This document shows positions 63,859 through 64,000 of a stretch of 64,000 nt of DNA, one piece after another; position 1 is the stretch's first letter; each line of letters begins with the position of its first letter. Source of the DNA: Flavobacteriaceae bacterium. GTDB taxonomy: Bacteria > Bacteroidota > Bacteroidia > Flavobacteriales > Flavobacteriaceae. The position numbers and the translations under genes were made by a program. The notes under the pieces are model-generated. The model made no database searches, was not told the origin of the DNA, and saw nothing but the letters and a program-made list of their open reading frames with translations. The stretch spans positions 58,208-122,207 of the forward strand of contig JAKITD010000002.1 of NCBI GenBank assembly GCA_021648265.1, read 5' to 3'.

Positions 63859-64000
63859 ATGAAAACCACCGCCCAAATAAAATTACCCATAGAGTACGAG
63901 ATGGAACTTTTCGAGAAAAAGTTCCTGCTTTCTATGTCTTCTAAAGTTTCTTTATTAAACCGAATAACACATTATGTGGTTAATAGAAAAGGAAAACAAA
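63859..64000 (+). CDS. Polyprenyl synthetase family protein, 3' end outside window
   Basis: Only the first 47 codons are in the window, starting at the ATG at 63859. EMELFEKKFLLSMSSKVSLL and NRITHYVVNRKGKQ is the N-terminus of flavobacterial polyprenyl (octaprenyl-type) diphosphate synthases, just before the first aspartate-rich motif. It would make the side chain of menaquinone or undecaprenyl-type lipids from isopentenyl diphosphate, the product of the mevalonate genes at 3.5-5.7 kb. Placement after rlmN is common in the family. Confidence 0.85.
   Translation, partial: MKTTAQIKLPIEYEMELFEKKFLLSMSSKVSLLNRITHYVVNRKGKQ

Overview
The window is about 64 kb of AT-rich DNA from a member of the Flavobacteriaceae (phylum Bacteroidota). 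The evidence is the gene content: type IX secretion C-terminal sorting domains, Porin_10-type porin, the class II HMG-CoA reductase next to a GYDIA-type GHMP kinase, DUF4136 lipoproteins, the small DUF5522 and Pmp3-type proteins, and Bacteroidota-style start regions with no Shine-Dalgarno sequence, several TTG/GTG starts and a textbook TTG-N19-TAnnTTTG promoter in front of the tRNA gene. Both ends cut a gene: a CBS/CorC protein on the left and a polyprenyl synthetase on the right.

Region by region. 1-8.1 kb: CBS/CorC membrane protein, PpiD-like folding factor, mevalonate-pathway pair (HMG-CoA reductase and GHMP kinase), dipeptidyl-peptidase IV family protease. 8.1-12.4 kb: a small two-gene nucleotidyltransferase module, two tandem POT peptide transporters and a thioredoxin-like protein; protease and transporters together suggest growth on peptides. 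12.5-24.2 kb: ComEC, a decayed lipocalin-like lipoprotein, NlpC/P60 hydrolase, lpxB-(membrane protein)-surE, Prc protease, an OppC-type permease, a DUF4136 lipoprotein and urocanate hydratase.

24.2-33.8 kb is a decay and acquisition zone. It holds a 16-copy heptamer repeat that ends a DUF5522 gene, an ISAs1-family transposase remnant beside a 144-bp element with IS-like inverted repeats, a large secreted repeat protein with a broken partial paralogue behind it, a cytochrome-c-like lipoprotein gene interrupted by one in-frame TGA, and a hipBA toxin-antitoxin operon lying between a degenerate duplicate of the 3' end of lysS and the intact lysS gene.

33.8-42.4 kb: lysS, a Pmp3-type peptide, a lipoprotein and lipB, then an 800-base non-coding stretch with an S74-chaperone remnant, then a co-directional operon of five exported proteins of unknown function (one resembles DUF6175); its last gene is frameshifted at an A9 run. 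42.4-64 kb is ordinary core genome: an 810-residue lipoprotein, rnhB, a porin, acyl-CoA dehydrogenase, anmK, nhaD, exbB-exbD-tonB-like, two T9SS-sorted proteins, folC, tRNA-Val, murF, a secreted serine protease, rlmN and the start of a polyprenyl synthetase gene.

No phage, CRISPR array or complete mobile element was seen. The best candidates for something undescribed are the five-gene exported-protein operon (38.0-42.4 kb), the hipBA insertion scar at lysS (31.6-33.8 kb), and the nucleotidyltransferase pair (8.1-8.8 kb). All family assignments come from recognised motifs; no database search was run.
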